Positions 1 through 10,145 of a DNA stretch of 64,000 nucleotides are shown piece by piece. Every line of letters starts with the position of its first letter. The stretch's first letter is position 1. Origin of the DNA: Candidatus Methanobinarius endosymbioticus (GTDB taxonomy: Archaea > Methanobacteriota > Methanobacteria > Methanobacteriales > Methanobacteriaceae); contig NIZT01000010.1 in NCBI GenBank assembly GCA_003315655.1, positions 1 to 64,000 of the forward strand, written 5' to 3'. The position numbers were made by a program, and so were the translations under genes. The notes beneath the pieces were generated by a model. It searched no databases, was not told where the DNA came from, and saw only the letters and a program-made list of their open reading frames with translations.

Positions 1-163
1 AGATAGTGCAAAATCTTTTTCTTTAAGAAAACCATTAGGCATTGGCCCTATTTTAGGTTTTTTAAGTCATAAAGAAAGAGAAATCAGAAATTTAAAAATT
101 ATTGTACGTGCTAAAAGGGAAGTTGATTTTCCTGTATCTGAAATTCAGGAGATGTTAGTATGA
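1..163 (+). CDS. atpC: A-type ATP synthase subunit C, C-terminal fragment
   Basis: This is the 3' end of a gene that begins before the window. Reading from base 2, about 53 residues remain, ending in EIQEMLV. The fragment contains the run KPLGIGPILGFLSHKE followed by NLKIIVRAKR, which matches how archaeal V/A-type subunit C proteins end. Subunit C is the funnel that links the central stalk to the membrane rotor. Its TGA stop overlaps the ATG of the next gene (ATGA), as expected in a translationally coupled ATP synthase operon. The call rests on this short piece and on the following F-A-B-D genes. Confidence 0.85.
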   Translation, partial: DSAKSFSLRKPLGIGPILGFLSHKEREIRNLKIIVRAKREVDFPVSEIQEMLV

Positions 164-480
164 AATCTTCTGTAGCAGTTATTGGAGATATTGACACTGT
201 CACTGGTTTTCAACTTGCTGGAGTAAAGATAAATAAAGTTGTAAAAACAAATGAAGATGCTGAAAATGCATTGGATGAATTAATGAATGAAGAAATTTCA
301 ATTATAATTATCACAGAAAAAATTGCTGATAATATTAGGGAATATATTGACAAAAAAATCGGTTCTAATGTATTACCAATGATTATTGAAATACCGGATA
401 AACCTGGCCCGTCTGGTAGGGACAGTGACCCTATGGGTGAACTTATCAAAAAAGTTATTGGGGTAGAGATGGTTAAATGA
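160..480 (+). CDS. atpF: A-type ATP synthase subunit F
   Basis: This 106-residue protein has the usual size of archaeal ATP synthase subunit F, a small central-stalk protein with a Rossmann-like fold. It starts [19 protein letters not shown], the typical beginning of the family, and later has [14 protein letters not shown]. It sits between subunits C and A, as in other archaeal operons. Its start overlaps the stop of atpC, and its own stop overlaps the start of atpA (ATGA), so the three are likely translated together. Confidence 0.93.
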   Translation: MKSSVAVIGDIDTVTGFQLAGVKINKVVKTNEDAENALDELMNEEISIIIITEKIADNIREYIDKKIGSNVLPMIIEIPDKPGPSGRDSDPMGELIKKVIGVEMVK

Positions 481-2231
481 TTACTGAAGGAAATATTATT
501 AAAATTGCAGGGCCTGTTATCATCGCAGATGGGATGAGAGGAACTCAAATGAATGAAATGGTTAAAGTAGGTAACGAAAAGCTCGTTGGAGAAATCATTG
601 AGCTTGAAGGTGATACTGCAACCATTCAGGTTTATGAAGAAACAGCTGGGCTAAAACCTGGTGAAAAAATAGAAAGTACTGGTGGACCTTTATATGTAGA
701 ACTTGGGCCAGGAATCATGGGTTCAATTTTTGACGGAATTCAAAGACCACTTGAAGTTATTAAAGCTAAAACAGGCGACTTTATTGAAAGAGGTGTAGAT
801 GTACCGTCTATTAATAAAGATAAAAAATGGACTTTCAAACCTCTAGCTAAAGTTGGAGATAAAGTAAAAGGTGGAGACATGCTTGGAGAAGTTCAAGAAA
901 CTTCTGCAGTTCTTCAAAAAATATTACTTCCTCCAACCATCGAAGGTACAGTTAAAAGTATAGTTTCTAGTGGCGAATTCACAGTTGAAGAGGATATTGC
1001 TGAAATTGAAACTGATGATGGAGTTAAAAAAGTTCAAATGCTTCAAAAATGGCCTGTTAGGAAAGGAAGACCATATGAAGAAAAACTTGATCCAGATGTA
1101 CCTCTTGTCACAGGACAAAGAACACAAGATACTTTTTTCCCTGTAGCTAAAGGTGGTACTGCAGCTATTCCTGGTCCTTTTGGGTCTGGAAAAACTGTTA
1201 CACAACAACAATTAGCTAAATGGTCTGATGCAGACATTATTGTTTATGTTGGTTGTGGAGAACGTGGAAATGAAATGACTGAGGTACTTTTAGAGTTCCC
1301 AGAATTAGAAGATCCAAAAACTGGAAATCCATTAATGGATAGAACTGTTCTTATAGCTAATACTTCTAACATGCCTGTTGCAGCTCGTGAAGCTTGTGTA
1401 TATACTGGAATTACAATTGCAGAATATTTCCGTGACCAAGGTCACAATGTAGCTCTAATGGCTGATTCAACTTCTCGTTGGGCAGAAGCTATGAGAGAAA
1501 TTTCAGGGAGACTTGAAGAAATGCCTGGTGAAGAAGGATATCCTGCATATCTTGCTTCAAGACTAGCTCAATTTTATGAAAGAGCGGGTAGAGTTAACAC
1601 TTTAGGATCAGAAAGTAAAGAATCTTCTGTTTCTGTTGTTGGTGCTGTTTCACCTCCTGGTGGAGATTTATCTGAACCTGTTACACAAAATACATTACGT
1701 ATCTGTAAAGTATTTTGGGCATTAGATGCTTCTCTTGCAGATAAACGTCACTTCCCTTCTATTGATTGGTTACAAAGTTATTCTTTGTATGTAGACAATG
1801 TACAAGATTGGTGGAAAGAAACCGTTGGAGGAGATTGGAGAGCTGTTCGTAATGAAGCTATGGTTTTATTACAAAAAGAATCCCAACTCCAAGAAATTGT
1901 ACAACTTGTAGGTCCTGATGCACTTCCAGATAGTGAACAGGTTACATTAGAAACCACTCGTATGTTAAGAGAAGATTTCTTACAACAAAATGCATATCAT
2001 GAAGTTGATACTTATTGTTCACCTTCAAAGCAATTTGAACTTTTAAACACTATTGTATTATTCCAAAAAGAAGCTTCTAAAGCATTAGAAAGAGGAGCTA
2101 ACTCTAAAGATTTAATTGGACTTAGTGTTAAAGAAGAAATTGGTCGATTGAAATTTGTTCCTGAAGATGAATTCCCTGCAAGGGTGAAATATGTTCAAGA
2201 AGAAATTGTTAAACAATGTGGTGAGGTGTAA
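477..2231 (+). CDS. atpA: A-type ATP synthase catalytic subunit A
   Basis: This is the catalytic subunit of the A1 headpiece, where ATP is made from ADP and phosphate using the ion gradient. Its 584 residues are the normal length. The phosphate-binding loop GPFGSGKT is at residues 233-240, followed by [10 protein letters not shown] and by [20 protein letters not shown]. The non-homologous insertion typical of A/V-type A subunits lies before the P-loop. The ATG overlaps the atpF stop, and atpB starts two bases after the atpA stop. The gene is intact. Confidence 0.97.
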   Translation: MITEGNIIKIAGPVIIADGMRGTQMNEMVKVGNEKLVGEIIELEGDTATIQVYEETAGLKPGEKIESTGGPLYVELGPGIMGSIFDGIQRPLEVIKAKTGDFIERGVDVPSINKDKKWTFKPLAKVGDKVKGGDMLGEVQETSAVLQKILLPPTIEGTVKSIVSSGEFTVEEDIAEIETDDGVKKVQMLQKWPVRKGRPYEEKLDPDVPLVTGQRTQDTFFPVAKGGTAAIPGPFGSGKTVTQQQLAKWSDADIIVYVGCGERGNEMTEVLLEFPELEDPKTGNPLMDRTVLIANTSNMPVAAREACVYTGITIAEYFRDQGHNVALMADSTSRWAEAMREISGRLEEMPGEEGYPAYLASRLAQFYERAGRVNTLGSESKESSVSVVGAVSPPGGDLSEPVTQNTLRICKVFWALDASLADKRHFPSIDWLQSYSLYVDNVQDWWKETVGGDWRAVRNEAMVLLQKESQLQEIVQLVGPDALPDSEQVTLETTRMLREDFLQQNAYHEVDTYCSPSKQFELLNTIVLFQKEASKALERGANSKDLIGLSVKEEIGRLKFVPEDEFPARVKYVQEEIVKQCGEV

Positions 2232-2233
2232 AA

Positions 2234-3628
2234 ATGAATACTGATATTAAAACTAGAGAATACACCACTGTTACTGATGTTTCTGGTCCTTTAATGATTG
2301 TTGAAGGAGTAGAAGGTGTTGCTTATAATGAGATAGTGGAAATTGAAACACCTAATGGAGAAATCAGAAGAGGACAAGTTTTAGAAGTTAAAAAAGATGT
2401 TGCTGTTATTCAAGTTTTTGAAGGAACAAGTGACTTAAATACTAAAAATACTAAAACTCGTTTTACTGGACAAACAGCTAAAATTGGTCTTTCTTTAGAT
2501 ATGATGGGTCGTATTTTTGATGGTACTGGTAAACCTATAGATGGTGGTCCAGAAATCATACCTGAAAAAGAATTGGATATTAATGGTAATCCAATGAATC
2601 CGTCTGCTCGTCAATTCCCTGCAGAATTTATTCAAACAGGTATTTCTACTATTGATGGAATGAATACACTTGTTAGAGGTCAAAAATTACCTATTTTTTC
2701 AGGTTCGGGTTTACCTCACAATGACTTAGCTGCACAAATTGCAAGACAAGCTAAAGTAGTTGGTGACGATACAGAATTTGCAGTTATATTTGCTGCTATG
2801 GGTATTACTCACGAAGAAGCTAACTTTTTCATGAAAGATTTCGAAAGAACTGGTGCGTTAGAACGTGTTACAGTTTTCATGAACTTAGCTGATGATCCTG
2901 CTATTGAAAGAATTCTTACTCCTAAGATGGCTCTTACTACTGCAGAATACTTAGCATTTGAACATAATATGCATGTATTGGTTATTTTAACTGATTTAAC
3001 AAATTATTGTGAAGCTTTAAGAGAAGTTTCTGCAGCTCGTGACGAAGTACCTGGAAGAAGAGGGTATCCTGGTTACATGTACACTGATTTAGCTAGTTTA
3101 TATGAACGTGCAGGTCGTATTGAAGGTAAAGAAGGTTCTATTACTCAGATGCCTATATTAGTTATGCCTCAAGACGATATAACTCATCCAATTCCGGATT
3201 TAACTGGATATATTACCGAAGGCCAAATTGTACTTGGTCGTGAACTTTACAGAAAAGGTATTTATCCTCCAGTTGATGTACTTCCATCATTATCTCGTTT
3301 GATGAGTGGAGGTATTGGTGAAGATCAAACTCGTGAAGATCACATTGGAGTTTCTGATCAACTTTATTCTGCTTATGCAGAAGGTCGTGATTTAAGAGAT
3401 TTAGTAGCTGTTGTTGGTGAAGAAGCTCTTACAGAAAGGGATCAAAAATTCTTACAATTTGCTGATGCATTTGAAGAAGAATTTATCACTCAAGCTAAAG
3501 ATGAAGATAGGACTATTGAAGAAACTTTAGATCTTGGTTGGAAATTATTAAGTTTATTACCTAAATCAGAACTTAAAAGGGTTAAGGAAGAACATATTCC
3601 TATATATCTTCCTGGAAAATTAATCTGA
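2234..3628 (+). CDS. atpB: A-type ATP synthase regulatory subunit B
   Basis: This 464-residue subunit alternates with subunit A in the A1 hexamer. In place of a true P-loop it has [19 protein letters not shown], as normal for B subunits, which bind nucleotide without efficient catalysis. Other family blocks are [22 protein letters not shown] and [29 protein letters not shown]. It follows atpA by two bases, and the atpA stop region (GGTGAGGTG) supplies its ribosome binding site. An 84-base gap with its own ribosome binding site separates it from subunit D. Confidence 0.97.
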   Translation: MNTDIKTREYTTVTDVSGPLMIVEGVEGVAYNEIVEIETPNGEIRRGQVLEVKKDVAVIQVFEGTSDLNTKNTKTRFTGQTAKIGLSLDMMGRIFDGTGKPIDGGPEIIPEKELDINGNPMNPSARQFPAEFIQTGISTIDGMNTLVRGQKLPIFSGSGLPHNDLAAQIARQAKVVGDDTEFAVIFAAMGITHEEANFFMKDFERTGALERVTVFMNLADDPAIERILTPKMALTTAEYLAFEHNMHVLVILTDLTNYCEALREVSAARDEVPGRRGYPGYMYTDLASLYERAGRIEGKEGSITQMPILVMPQDDITHPIPDLTGYITEGQIVLGRELYRKGIYPPVDVLPSLSRLMSGGIGEDQTREDHIGVSDQLYSAYAEGRDLRDLVAVVGEEALTERDQKFLQFADAFEEEFITQAKDEDRTIEETLDLGWKLLSLLPKSELKRVKEEHIPIYLPGKLI

Positions 3629-3712
3629 ATTTATTAAACATTAATGTTTAATTTTCATATTAATTATTCATACTAAACAACCTTATTCATAAACCCGATT
3701 TAGGAGGGTAAA

Positions 3713-4357
3713 ATGGCACAAGAAACAATGGAAGGGATCAATCCTACTCGAATGGAGCTTTTAAAGCTCAAAGATAGGGAAAAACTGGCAGTTAAAGGTC
3801 ATAGTTTACTTAAAGAGAAACGTGATGCTTTAATTAAAGAGTTTTTTGATATTTTAGATAAAGTTAAAGGATCCCGTGAAAAAGTTGAAGAAACTCTTAA
3901 AAGTGCTTTCGAAGATTTAACAGCGGCTCAGGTTATCATGGGCGATTTAGCTGTTCAAAAATCTGCTTTATCTGTAAAAGAATCTGTTGAAGTTGATATT
4001 AATTCCAGAAGCATCATGGGTGTTGTTGTACCTGTAATGGATTCTAAAATGGATGAAAAAACTTTAATAGATAGAGGTTACAGTTTTGCAGATACTTCAG
4101 TAAGATTAGATGAAGCAGCGAAAAAATTTGAAGATGCTCTTGCTCTAATTATAGAACTAGGAGAAATTGAAAAAACAATTTATTTGTTGACTGCTGAAAT
4201 TGAATCAACAAAACGTCGTGTTAATGCATTGGAACATATTATGATTCCAAAAATAAAAAGTACTGTTAAATCTATTGAAATGAGACTTCAAGAGATGGAA
4301 AGAGAAAATTTTGTTCGATTGAAGATGATTAAATCTACAATTGAAACTGATGAATAG
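3713..4357 (+). CDS. atpD: A-type ATP synthase subunit D
   Basis: This 214-residue protein is the central rotor shaft of the A1 part. The start [21 protein letters not shown] and the C-terminal [12 protein letters not shown] and [16 protein letters not shown] blocks are family hallmarks, and most of the rest reads as long helices suited to a coiled coil. A strong ribosome binding site (AGGAGGG, about 3702) precedes the ATG. It closes the C-F-A-B-D order of archaeal ATP synthase operons. Confidence 0.96.
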   Translation: MAQETMEGINPTRMELLKLKDREKLAVKGHSLLKEKRDALIKEFFDILDKVKGSREKVEETLKSAFEDLTAAQVIMGDLAVQKSALSVKESVEVDINSRSIMGVVVPVMDSKMDEKTLIDRGYSFADTSVRLDEAAKKFEDALALIIELGEIEKTIYLLTAEIESTKRRVNALEHIMIPKIKSTVKSIEMRLQEMERENFVRLKMIKSTIETDE

Positions 4358-4372
4358 GAATAGGGGATTTAA

Positions 4373-4768
4373 ATGGTTAGAATCTTAAATCCAGTTGGCA
4401 GGTTTAAAAGAGAAATGGAACACTCAAAAGCTGGAAAAATGGATCTTGAAATTGGGAATATCCCTGTTTTATCAAAAATTATTGTAGCCGATGAAGATAT
4501 GGAATTAAAAGGAGGTAAATCTGTTTCTATAAAAATTAAAGAAATAGAAATTCCTGCTAATTATATTGGATCAATAGGGGCATATGCTTCAAATAAATAT
4601 GGGCATCCTATTGCTGTTGGTTCAGACACACACATCCCATTGAACATGGATAAAAAAGTAAATAGAGCAGCATTTGTTATCATTTCTGATGGTAAAATAG
4701 AAAAAGGAGATCTCTTAGGATTTTTATCTTTACTTCCAGTAGAGATATATAATAAAGCAGTAGGATAA
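4373..4768 (+). CDS. conserved archaeal protein, probably DUF22 family
   Basis: This 131-residue protein has no known function. It is a soluble, beta-rich sequence with GKMDLEIGNIPVLSKIIVADEDM near the N-terminus and IPANYIGSIGAYASNKYGHPIAVG in the middle, which I associate with the archaeal DUF22 family from memory only. It starts 16 bases after atpD behind AGGGG and is probably the last gene of the ATP synthase transcript. The position suggests a link with the ATPase or with energy state, but nothing in the sequence shows what it does. Confidence 0.55.
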   Translation: MVRILNPVGRFKREMEHSKAGKMDLEIGNIPVLSKIIVADEDMELKGGKSVSIKIKEIEIPANYIGSIGAYASNKYGHPIAVGSDTHIPLNMDKKVNRAAFVIISDGKIEKGDLLGFLSLLPVEIYNKAVG

Positions 4769-5194
4769 TTCTAGAATAAATATTTATTGATAATTTATAA
4801 TAATATATAATAATTTACATTAAATTATAATATTTTATTTATTATTTATAATAAATTAATATTATTATTTATTATTAAGTATTTTCTTATTTTTTCTGGT
4901 ATTATATCAAATGTTTATTAAAATTATATATTATCCATATTCTATTTTTAATTTTTAGATTTTTTAAATATTTATTTTAAATGTTCATATTTTTTTAAAT
5001 TATTCAAATTTACTAATTTTTAGATTTTATTTTCGATATACAATTTAATTATTATAATTTAATTATTATAGTTTAAATATTACTAAAATTAATATTAAAT
5101 AAGCTATAAATTTATAATAATTATTTCAATCATTTTTATCATATACATTAAATTTAATTATAAGTTTATTGAAATTGAATTATTAAGTGTAATT
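4769..5194. other. AT-rich intergenic gap after the ATP synthase operon
   Basis: About 425 bases of almost pure A and T, with many short repeats of TTATTATAA type. I see no gene, RNA or strong hairpin. T-rich runs after 4850 could serve as the archaeal terminator of the ATP synthase operon. Confidence 0.5.
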
Positions 5195-5344
5195 ATGAGA
5201 AGAAATCCTTTTGATCAATACTTTAAAGACCCAGACAGAAGAGCAGAATTATATTTGTTATCAGTTGCAGCTATGGTTATTACAACATTTTTGTTAACTA
5301 TAGGAACAATAATCTTTATATTAATACTACTTGGAATACTATAA
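5195..5344 (+). CDS. small single-span membrane protein (49 residues)
   Basis: This is a short open frame with a start at 5195. It has a charged, soluble N-terminal half (MRRNPFDQYFKDPDRRAELY) and one hydrophobic helix from about residue 21 to the end. The arginine-rich side would be expected to stay in the cytoplasm. Base and codon use look coding, unlike the AT-only DNA on either side. No clear ribosome binding site is visible, so it may be a leaderless transcript. It lies 426 bases after the DUF22-like gene on the same strand. The function is unknown. Confidence 0.6.
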   Translation: MRRNPFDQYFKDPDRRAELYLLSVAAMVITTFLLTIGTIIFILILLGIL

Positions 5345-5466
5345 TATTCCAATAGATATTATAGTTACTTTATCTATTTTTATTCTAATTTTAGCTAATT
5401 TTTAATTATTTATATCTATTTTTATAGTTGAGTTTATAGATATTTTTATAATAATATTATTCAAAT

Positions 5467-6738
5467 TTAATTCAAAGTTTTTATATTATCATTTAGTTCA
5501 ATAATTTTTTTTTCAATAATTTTTTTTCCCATTTTAAGATCCTTTTTTGGAGTTATTATACTTACTAATGGTTCATTTTTTTCTATGATTACACCTTTAA
5601 AAGGAATATCATATATATCATGATTTTTTTTGATATTTCCTATTTTTAACCTGTTATCTGAATAAATTAATCTTTTCATTGAGTAAATATCTTTTTTTAA
5701 TGTAGGAATATCTATTAATTCTCCTGCACAGGCTTTTATATGGGCTTCTAATAGATTAATTCCTAAAACTTCTTCTACACATTCATATGTGCCTTGAAAT
5801 CTTGGATTGACTTCAATAATATAAACATCTTCGTTATTTTCAGATTTTTGATCTTTTTCTCTTTTATTTTGATGTTTATTATTCAATATCATGTCGATTC
5901 CATTTGAACCTATTAATTTTAGTTGACTTATTAAATCTTGTGAAATGATCTTAATATTGTTTATATTGTCACTTTCAAAAGGCACTATATTTCCACAATA
6001 TCTAAAACTATTTTTTAAACCAAAATCTGATTCAATCAACATTTTACTAGTTACTATTGTTTTTGATTCATTTTTTGTAGATAAAATAGATGAACTAATA
6101 TTTGTTCCTTCAATATATTCTTGAATTATAAATCCTGTTTTTTCATATTCTAAAAAATAATTATTATATATTGATTCTTTTGAATTGTTTGTTTTGAGTT
6201 TATAATTTTCATTATATTTTAGATATTTAACACCATATCCTCCAGATCCTTGAAGAGGTTTAATAATAAAAAATTTATTTTTATTTTCTTTAAGAATATC
6301 AAGTGTTTCATGTATATTATCTTCATTATTTCCATGTCTTACTTTAAAAGTTTTAGATGTTAAAAATTTATTTTTTATTTTTTTATAGAATTTATATTTG
6401 TCCTCAATATCTTTAATGTCTGTATTGCCCAAAATTTTCTTTTTATATTTTTTAAATTTACCTTTAAAATCACTTGGTGATATTCCAGATGAAAGTATAA
6501 TAGTATCCACTTCATCCATATAATCTAAGGATAATTCTAAAAGTTTTTCAGGTGAATAATTTTCTTCAAAAAAACCACAAGATTTTTCTTCAACCTGGTT
6601 TAGTATATGTTTTTCTTTAAATGGATGTTTAAAATCACAAGTAAAATAATAACTAACAGAATAACATTTATAAGGTAGTTTTAAACAAGAATTTACTAAT
6701 CCTCTGGTGTTAATTCCCATTATTAGTAATTTTTTCAT
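5467..6738 (-). CDS. ATP-grasp domain protein (COG2232-like)
   Basis: This 423-residue protein starts LLIMGINTRGLVNSCLKL, a Rossmann-like N-terminal part, and has an ATP-grasp core from about residue 100. The core shows the glycine-rich loop IKPLQGSGGYGVKYLKY, the EYEKTGFIIQEYIEGTNISSS strand pair, and the metal-binding end IIEVNPRFQGTYECVEE. ATP-grasp enzymes join a carboxylate to an amine or thiol with ATP. The layout resembles a COG2232 methanogen protein of unknown substrate. GAGGAA precedes the ATG. MfnD, the methanofuran ligase, is a related alternative that I cannot exclude. Low-complexity lysine and asparagine stretches are typical of this genome. Confidence 0.7.
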   Translation of the reverse strand: MKKLLIMGINTRGLVNSCLKLPYKCYSVSYYFTCDFKHPFKEKHILNQVEEKSCGFFEENYSPEKLLELSLDYMDEVDTIILSSGISPSDFKGKFKKYKKKILGNTDIKDIEDKYKFYKKIKNKFLTSKTFKVRHGNNEDNIHETLDILKENKNKFFIIKPLQGSGGYGVKYLKYNENYKLKTNNSKESIYNNYFLEYEKTGFIIQEYIEGTNISSSILSTKNESKTIVTSKMLIESDFGLKNSFRYCGNIVPFESDNINNIKIISQDLISQLKLIGSNGIDMILNNKHQNKREKDQKSENNEDVYIIEVNPRFQGTYECVEEVLGINLLEAHIKACAGELIDIPTLKKDIYSMKRLIYSDNRLKIGNIKKNHDIYDIPFKGVIIEKNEPLVSIITPKKDLKMGKKIIEKKIIELNDNIKTLN

Positions 6739-7105
6739 TTAATTCCTCATATTTATTGAATTTTAATGTCAATTTAATATAATTTTTCAATTAGTTGTTA
6801 TATTATAAAGTGTTATAAAATATTATGTTAGTAAATATAAAATTTTTAAATTTATTTATTTTTTAATGTAATAAATTATTGAAATATATAAAATTAGTAA
6901 AATATCCATATAATATCTAATATTCATACCTTTAAAGTAATTTAAATTATTTAATTGTAATTTATATTAATATTTTAATAAAAATTTAATTACAATTAGT
7001 TTATTACTTTATAAAATTATTAAAATTATTCGATTTTTAGCTATTTAAAAACTTATATGCTTATTTTGATTATAAAATATGCTTAAAAATAAAAATAAAA
7101 TTAGA
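6739..7105. other. intergenic gap before tRNA-Gln
   Basis: About 370 bases of A and T with no open frame of note. It should hold the promoter of the minus-strand ATP-grasp gene. No structured RNA is visible apart from the adjoining tRNA. Confidence 0.4.
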
Positions 7106-7177
7106 TAGTCCCGAGCGGAATCGAACCGCCGTCTCCGGGTCCAAAGCCTAGAAGGATTACCACTACCCTACGGGACT
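7106..7177 (-). tRNA. tRNA-Gln (anticodon TTG)
   Basis: Read on the minus strand, the acceptor stem AGTCCCG/CGGGACT is perfect with discriminator A. The D arm contains GGGTAGTGGTAATCC, the anticodon loop is CTTTGGA with anticodon TTG, and the T arm is GGCGG-TTCGATT-CCGCT. The 72-base gene is clearly more GC-rich than its surroundings. No CCA end is encoded. The anticodon stem CTAGG/CCCGG contains one A-C mismatch at its middle pair, which is unusual. It decodes CAA and, by wobble, CAG. Confidence 0.95.
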
Positions 7178-7372
7178 ATACTCACTGATTTGTAATTACT
7201 TAAAATCACACCAATTTTAATTTAATTAAAGTTATATTTAAAGGTATTGTTTTATATTTAAATTAATTTAGAAAATCTACAATAATGTCTGTTATAATAT
7301 CTAATATTTATAATAATAAAATATAAAATTTATAAAAAAAATATTAATTTTTTTATATAATATATTAATATA

Positions 7373-7858
7373 CTATTTTTTGGATTGATACCAAAGACAC
7401 TTGTCTGTCCATTCACAGTCTCCACAGATATCTTTTACATCTTCCAATTTTTTAAAAGTATTATTTATAACACGCACTACATCATTAAAATAATATTCTT
7501 TATTCTTATCTATATTAATTTTTTTTATAACAATTGAATCAAGTTTAACAATGTGATTATTATTTTTAGCTATTTTTTGAAGATTTTCCTTTGTTTTAAT
7601 TGAACTATCATTATCTCCAATACAAATTCCATCTTTTAAATTAGGACAACAAATACATAAATCATCTGGGGAATCACTTATTTTTATTTTTAAATTTTTA
7701 TTTTTAGTTTTATTAAGTTCTTGATGAATATTGCTCATATTCTTTTCAAATTCACTATCATAACCATATCCTTGATATCCCTGTAAACATAGAAGATGAT
7801 GTCCACATAGCTTAATAACTTTATTTTTTTTCATTTTATCAATGGGATATTTTATCAT
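7373..7858 (-). CDS. DUF1284 family cysteine-rich protein
   Basis: This 161-residue protein has the family opening KLCGHHLLCLQGYQGYGYDSEF and three further cysteine groups: DDLCICCPN, GICIGD and CGDCEWTDKCLW. The cysteines suggest a metal or iron-sulfur site, but no function is established for DUF1284 proteins that I know of. Two start codons are possible (residues 1 and 9). The conserved part begins at about residue 17, so either would give a full protein. It stands alone between tRNA-Gln and bioY. Confidence 0.75.
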   Translation of the reverse strand: MIKYPIDKMKKNKVIKLCGHHLLCLQGYQGYGYDSEFEKNMSNIHQELNKTKNKNLKIKISDSPDDLCICCPNLKDGICIGDNDSSIKTKENLQKIAKNNNHIVKLDSIVIKKINIDKNKEYYFNDVVRVINNTFKKLEDVKDICGDCEWTDKCLWYQSKK

Positions 7859-8003
7859 TGTATAATATTACAAAAAATAATATTATAAAAAAAGATTATT
7901 TATAAAAATACGGATTATAATTATTAAAAAATTATAAAAGAAGAATGTAGAATATATTAAAATTATTAAAAATACATTCTGTTCATTGTTTTAAAGTTTT
8001 GTG

Positions 8004-8612
8004 TTATTTAGGTAATCCTACTTTGGATATTCCAGCAGCAATTCCTATTTTAAAAATATCTCCTATTATAAATGGAGCAAGACCCATCATAAATAATGTT
8101 ATAATATCTGGAAAAGCACCTTGTGTGGAGTACATCCAAACAGTTAAACCAATTAAGCCTGGAATGTAAACACATCCAAAGTTAGCTATTGACATAAGAA
8201 CAAACATTTTTTTGAATTTTCTACTTTCAGAATATTTTTCTGCAAAATGTCCAATTAATGCTGCAGCTAATACTAATCCAATAAAATATCCAAAGGTAGA
8301 ACCTAATAGTATATCTAAACCACTAGTCATTTCACCATACCAAGCTATTCCTACTACTCCTCCTAAAATATACATGATTTGACTTAAAGCACCATATCTT
8401 TTTCCAAGGAATAAACCAGAAGCTAAGGCTCCAAGAGTTTGTCCAGTTATTGGTACAGGAATCCAAGGAAGCGGTAATACGATTTGAGCTAATATTCCAG
8501 TTAAAAATGCCATTAAAATCGCCATAACTATTTTATCGACAGTTTTAGTTCTTTGAATTTTTTCAAAAACATTTTCTCTTATATAACAATAAGAATCAAT
8601 ATTTATATTCAT
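8004..8612 (-). CDS. bioY: biotin transporter substrate-binding subunit BioY
   Basis: This 202-residue membrane protein is the biotin-specific S component of an energy-coupling factor transporter. After a soluble N-terminus of about 25 residues there are six hydrophobic segments. The block PWIPVPITGQTLGALASGLFLG is the BioY hallmark, and AWYGEMTSG and FIIGDIFKIGIAAGIS follow. GGAGGATAG just before the ATG is a strong ribosome binding site. The ATPase and EcfT partners are not in the window, so it must use shared ones encoded elsewhere or act alone. Confidence 0.93.
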   Translation of the reverse strand: MNINIDSYCYIRENVFEKIQRTKTVDKIVMAILMAFLTGILAQIVLPLPWIPVPITGQTLGALASGLFLGKRYGALSQIMYILGGVVGIAWYGEMTSGLDILLGSTFGYFIGLVLAAALIGHFAEKYSESRKFKKMFVLMSIANFGCVYIPGLIGLTVWMYSTQGAFPDIITLFMMGLAPFIIGDIFKIGIAAGISKVGLPK

Positions 8613-8987
8613 TTATCTATCCTCCATTAATTCTTCTTAATTTTTCAGCATATAGTAATATGTTCAAATAGTATAAAAATCTTCCGATTTTTAAATGTTT
8701 TAATAAAAATTGAGAATATGGGGGGGAGTATTTAATTATATTCCTAATATTGTGGGGAGGAATAAGATACATTTATTAATTTTTTTTTGTTTGTCATGCC
8801 TTTTTTTATTAATATATTTTAAATTATTAAGAATATTAAGAATAAATTATTACTATATGATTATTTTGAATTTATTATTCGGTATTATTAGGGATTAATT
8901 TATTATTATTGGTTTAATTTTGTTGTTTTGGATATTATTTATATCTATATTGTATTTTTTTAGTTTTTAATAAATTTATAATCCTAT
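8613..8987. other. intergenic gap upstream of bioY with G-rich patches
   Basis: The first 80 bases should hold the bioY promoter on the minus strand. Further on there are G runs (GGGGGGGAG near 8719 and GTGGGGAGG near 8751) that look like ribosome binding sites on the plus strand, but the frame that follows is only hydrophobic low-complexity sequence. I see no convincing gene. Confidence 0.4.
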
Positions 8988-10145
8988 TTAGACATTTATA
9001 TTTTCGTCTTTTTTATATTTATTAACAATTTTTTTAGCATAATAAATACCAATTACCAGTCCGATTATTGTTGGGATTATATAAGACGAAATTCTTTCTA
9101 TCGCACTAGCAGCTAATACATAGTCTGCTGTTATTCCAACAGGGACAAAAAGTGCTATCATAATAATTTCCGTAATTCCCAATGATCCTGGAAGTAGTGA
9201 TAAAAATGATAATAAAATAGCTATAGTATAAATAATTATAAATGGTGCTAATGGAGGAGTAATCCCTATAGCTATAAATGAAAGATATGAGTTGAATAAA
9301 TCTAATCCCCAAGTTACTAGTGCGAGTAATGAGCCTCCTATGAATAGTTTATTCTCAACTATCATAGTGAAACTTGAATTAAAATTATCGATATAATATA
9401 TCGTTTTTTCTTTTAAACTTTCATATTTATGTTTTTTATGAGTTATTCTTTCAATTAATGGATAAATCCATCCTAAAACTTTTAAAACTATTTTTTCAGA
9501 AACTTTTTTATTTATGCCTGCATATATTACAATTGAAAATATGAATATGGTAATTAATATAAATATAATCAAAAATATTTTTGATATAAAATCTAAATGC
9601 CAGGATAAAAGAGCTATCACTGCTACAATGGACATTAATAAAAATGGAAGCAATTCAAAAACTCTATCTGCCATTGCAGATGCCAAACCTATCTCAAAAG
9701 GAGTATCATTATATTCTTTTAATACATATGCTCTTAAAGGTTCTCCACCTATTGATCCTGGAGTCACATTATTTCCAAAAATACTATTCATTAAAATTCC
9801 TACGACGTTTGAAAATCGAGGAGCTTGATGCATTTTATCAAGAATAAGTTTCCATCTAAGGGCCCAAAATATATAAACAAAAGTTTGAATAATGAATGTT
9901 AAGCCTAATATCCATAAATTAGTTCTTTTCAAAGCATTTACAGCATCACCAATTCCAGCTAACATTAATATAACAAAAATTATCCCGATTACAATTGCAA
10001 ATGAAATAATTATGCTTTTTTTGTTATTCTTAATAAATGAATAAATGTCTGTTCCATCTTCTGCATCTTCTTCCATTTCTAGGATTTCTGGATTTTCGAT
10101 TAAAGATTTTTTATTATCTTTGTATTCTGGTTTTTCAGGAATCAT
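8988..10145 (-). CDS. flippase-like integral membrane protein (UPF0104/LPG synthase TM family)
   Basis: This 385-residue protein has a charged N-terminus of about 45 residues, then eight or so membrane segments. The GNNVTPGSIGGEPLRAYVLKEY block and the late LSLLPGSLGITEIIMIALF block are typical of the UPF0104/TIGR00374 family. Such proteins share the membrane domain of lysylphosphatidylglycerol synthase, and some archaeal members work with glycosyltransferases in surface glycan synthesis. The substrate cannot be read from the sequence. Its ATG overlaps the last base of the rraA-like stop (TAATG), so the two genes are co-transcribed and translationally coupled. Confidence 0.85.
   Translation of the reverse strand: MIPEKPEYKDNKKSLIENPEILEMEEDAEDGTDIYSFIKNNKKSIIISFAIVIGIIFVILMLAGIGDAVNALKRTNLWILGLTFIIQTFVYIFWALRWKLILDKMHQAPRFSNVVGILMNSIFGNNVTPGSIGGEPLRAYVLKEYNDTPFEIGLASAMADRVFELLPFLLMSIVAVIALLSWHLDFISKIFLIIFILITIFIFSIVIYAGINKKVSEKIVLKVLGWIYPLIERITHKKHKYESLKEKTIYYIDNFNSSFTMIVENKLFIGGSLLALVTWGLDLFNSYLSFIAIGITPPLAPFIIIYTIAILLSFLSLLPGSLGITEIIMIALFVPVGITADYVLAASAIERISSYIIPTIIGLVIGIYYAKKIVNKYKKDENINV

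Noticed and set aside
1043-1237. Minus-strand frames inside atpA, atpB, dnaG and other genes
   Set aside because: They lie opposite strongly conserved coding sequence and have no ribosome binding sites or protein-like conservation.
8710-8898. A 62-residue open frame with a G-rich ribosome-binding-like sequence
   Set aside because: It is hydrophobic low-complexity sequence from AT-rich DNA, with no conserved look and no partner. It remains unlikely to be a gene.
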